From Ilyomonas sp965277535 (GTDB taxonomy: Bacteria; Bacteroidota; Bacteroidia; Chitinophagales; Chitinophagaceae): DNA of 64,000 bases. Positions 62,864 through 64,000 of the stretch are shown here, piece after piece. The notes below the pieces were generated by a model, which was not told the DNA's origin, ran no database searches, and saw only the letters and a program-made list of their open reading frames with translations. Positions within the stretch are counted from its first letter, which is position 1. Every line of letters starts with the position of its first letter. Both the position numbers and the translations under genes were made by a program. The DNA is taken from assembly GCA_965277535.1 (NCBI GenBank), contig OZ255825.1:2480001-2544000 (forward strand), in the 5' to 3' direction.

Positions 62864-63559
62864 ATGGAAAGAAAGGTAAACAACATCGTATTGGTTCACG
62901 GAGCTTTCGCAGATGGTTCCGGCTGGAAAGGTGTATACGATATTCTTAAAAAAGATGGCTACAATGTAAAAGTTGTGGGCAATTCAAATTTTGGACTAGA
63001 TCAGGATGCTATTACCACTGAACAGGTAATAGATCGGATTGATGGACCTGTCATTTTAGTTGGTCATTCTTACGGAGGTGCTATCATTACAAAAGCCGGT
63101 AATAACCCGAAGGTTGTTGGTCTTGTGTACACGGCCGCATTTGCACCCGATCAGGGCGAAACGTTAGGTGGGTTACTATCCTCCGGCGAGCCGGATCCCA
63201 AGTCTGGTGTTCTTCCTCCCGAAGATGGTTTTATCTGGTACGACAAGGCTAAATTTCGTGAAGGTTTTTGTGCTGATTTGCCTGAAAAGCTAGCAGACTT
63301 TATGGCTGATTCGCAAGTGCCCGTTTCCGTAACCACTTTTAGTTATGTAAATGGTGAACCGGCCTGGAAACATAAACCTTGCTGGTATTGCGTGGCAACA
63401 GAAGATCACACCATCCCGCCAGATGCTGAGCGTGCATGGGCTAAGCGGATGAATGCAACAACAACAGAAATAAAAGGCAGCCATGTCACTTTTATCTCTC
63501 AACCCGAAAAAGTTGCTGCGGTAATAAATGATGCAGCAAAAAAATCGCTTGTTAGCTAA
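62864..63559 (+). CDS. Alpha/beta hydrolase, cytoplasmic
   Basis: The 231-residue protein has no signal peptide. The oxyanion region is IVLVHGAFADGSGWKGVYDIL, the nucleophile elbow VILVGHSYGGAII (Ser 69), and the likely acid and histidine are in VATEDHTIPP and EIKGSHVTFISQPEKVA. The compact form resembles the AB_hydrolase_6/esterase group related to plant MES and salicylate/pyrethroid-type esterases; the substrate is unknown. A close paralogue with a signal peptide follows 32 bases later. A sigma-54-like promoter lies upstream. Confidence 0.9.
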   Translation: MERKVNNIVLVHGAFADGSGWKGVYDILKKDGYNVKVVGNSNFGLDQDAITTEQVIDRIDGPVILVGHSYGGAIITKAGNNPKVVGLVYTAAFAPDQGETLGGLLSSGEPDPKSGVLPPEDGFIWYDKAKFREGFCADLPEKLADFMADSQVPVSVTTFSYVNGEPAWKHKPCWYCVATEDHTIPPDAERAWAKRMNATTTEIKGSHVTFISQPEKVAAVINDAAKKSLVS

Positions 63560-63591
63560 TCAATCACAATAACTAATCATCATAATCAATC

Positions 63592-64000
63592 ATGACAAAT
63601 TCAACAAACTATAGAGTAAGTGTACTCGCTAAAACAGCCATTGCTACAGTTAAGCTGATGGCGTTCTTTATTGCCTTTGCTGTGAGCACTTCAACCTACG
63701 CGCAGGTTAAAAATATTGTGTTGGTGCACGGCGCTTTTGCAGACGGCTCAGGCTGGCACAACGTTTATAATATTCTGAAAAAAGATGGCTATCATGTAAA
63801 CGTAGTGGGTAACTCAAACTTTGGTTTAGAGCAAGATGCGGCGACAACTCAAAATCTTCTTGACCGGCTGGATGGACCTGTTATCCTTGTTGGCCATTCT
63901 TACGGAGGTGCTATTATTACAAAAGCCGGTATGTCCGATAAAGTTGCGGGACTTGTGTATGTATCTGCATTCGCACCGGATTCAGGTGAAACATTGGGCA
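63592..64000 (+). CDS. Alpha/beta hydrolase paralogue with signal peptide, 3' end cut off
   Basis: It starts MTNSTNYRVSVLAKTAIATV and has a signal peptide ending near STSTYAQ. The rest is almost collinear with the preceding hydrolase: NIVLVHGAFADGSGW, VVGNSNFGLEQDA, VILVGHSYGGAIITKAG. The frame is open to the window edge (136 codons seen). A tandem duplication giving one cytoplasmic and one exported copy is the simplest reading. Confidence 0.9.
   Translation, partial: MTNSTNYRVSVLAKTAIATVKLMAFFIAFAVSTSTYAQVKNIVLVHGAFADGSGWHNVYNILKKDGYHVNVVGNSNFGLEQDAATTQNLLDRLDGPVILVGHSYGGAIITKAGMSDKVAGLVYVSAFAPDSGETLG

Overview
The window looks like a chromosomal segment of a Bacteroidota bacterium, most likely of the family Chitinophagaceae. 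The evidence is a SusC/SusD pair, lipoproteins and secreted enzymes with Bacteroidota-style signal peptides, a TonB-folC gene pair, a thrS-infC operon, few visible Shine-Dalgarno sites, moderately AT-rich DNA, and relics of IS982 and ImuA proteins that read like Chitinophagaceae versions. Species cannot be named from sequence alone.

Layout. 1-10.7 kb is mixed housekeeping: the end of a YifB/ComM ATPase gene, a RelE-type toxin-antitoxin pair, a SCO1-DUF420 copper/oxidase-assembly pair, a GNAT enzyme, a secreted DUF1080-ThuA pair, DUF4184, GlcG-like and AhpD-like proteins, a methyltransferase and a MmgE/PrpD protein. 10.9-16.6 kb is a surface-polysaccharide cluster: two paralogous glycosyltransferase-like proteins flanking a flippase, then a GT4 glycosyltransferase and a polysaccharide deacetylase. 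17.0-25.7 kb is core: tRNA-Thr, tonB-like and folC, a lipoprotein, fumC, and thrS - small membrane protein - infC.

26.1-49.8 kb is a glycan-use region. It has a sialate O-acetylesterase-like protein, a DUF3472 protein, a sulfatase, a DUF5107-TPR protein, a GH123-like protein, an aryl-sulfotransferase-like lipoprotein and SusD/SusC. Further on come ChrA, a PAPS-type sulfotransferase, a kinase that could act on N-acetylhexosamine, and a LacI-family regulator. The core CAAACGATTG occurs both upstream of susC and in the divergent kinase/lacI promoter, which suggests that this LacI protein controls the locus. The same region holds a REP/RAYT system: one IS200-like Y1 transposase with REP palindromes on both sides, and three further REP clusters that share a GGTGGGTAG tail.

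50.0-56.0 kb is an amine-catabolism operon: ethanolamine-type permease, glutamine-synthetase-like gamma-glutamylamide ligase, iron alcohol dehydrogenase, and a single protein that fuses a class I glutamine amidotransferase (PuuD-like hydrolase) to an aldehyde dehydrogenase. Together these could carry ethanolamine through gamma-glutamyl intermediates to glutamate and glycine without a microcompartment. 56.7-58.2 kb is a graveyard: an IS982 transposase relic followed by frameshifted pieces of imuA, imuB and dnaE2, the SOS mutasome cassette. 58.8-64.0 kb has a TPR-HisKA_2 sensor kinase and NtrC-type regulator operon, divergent from two tandem alpha/beta hydrolases. The first hydrolase has a sigma-54-like -24/-12 element upstream, a likely target of the neighbouring regulator.
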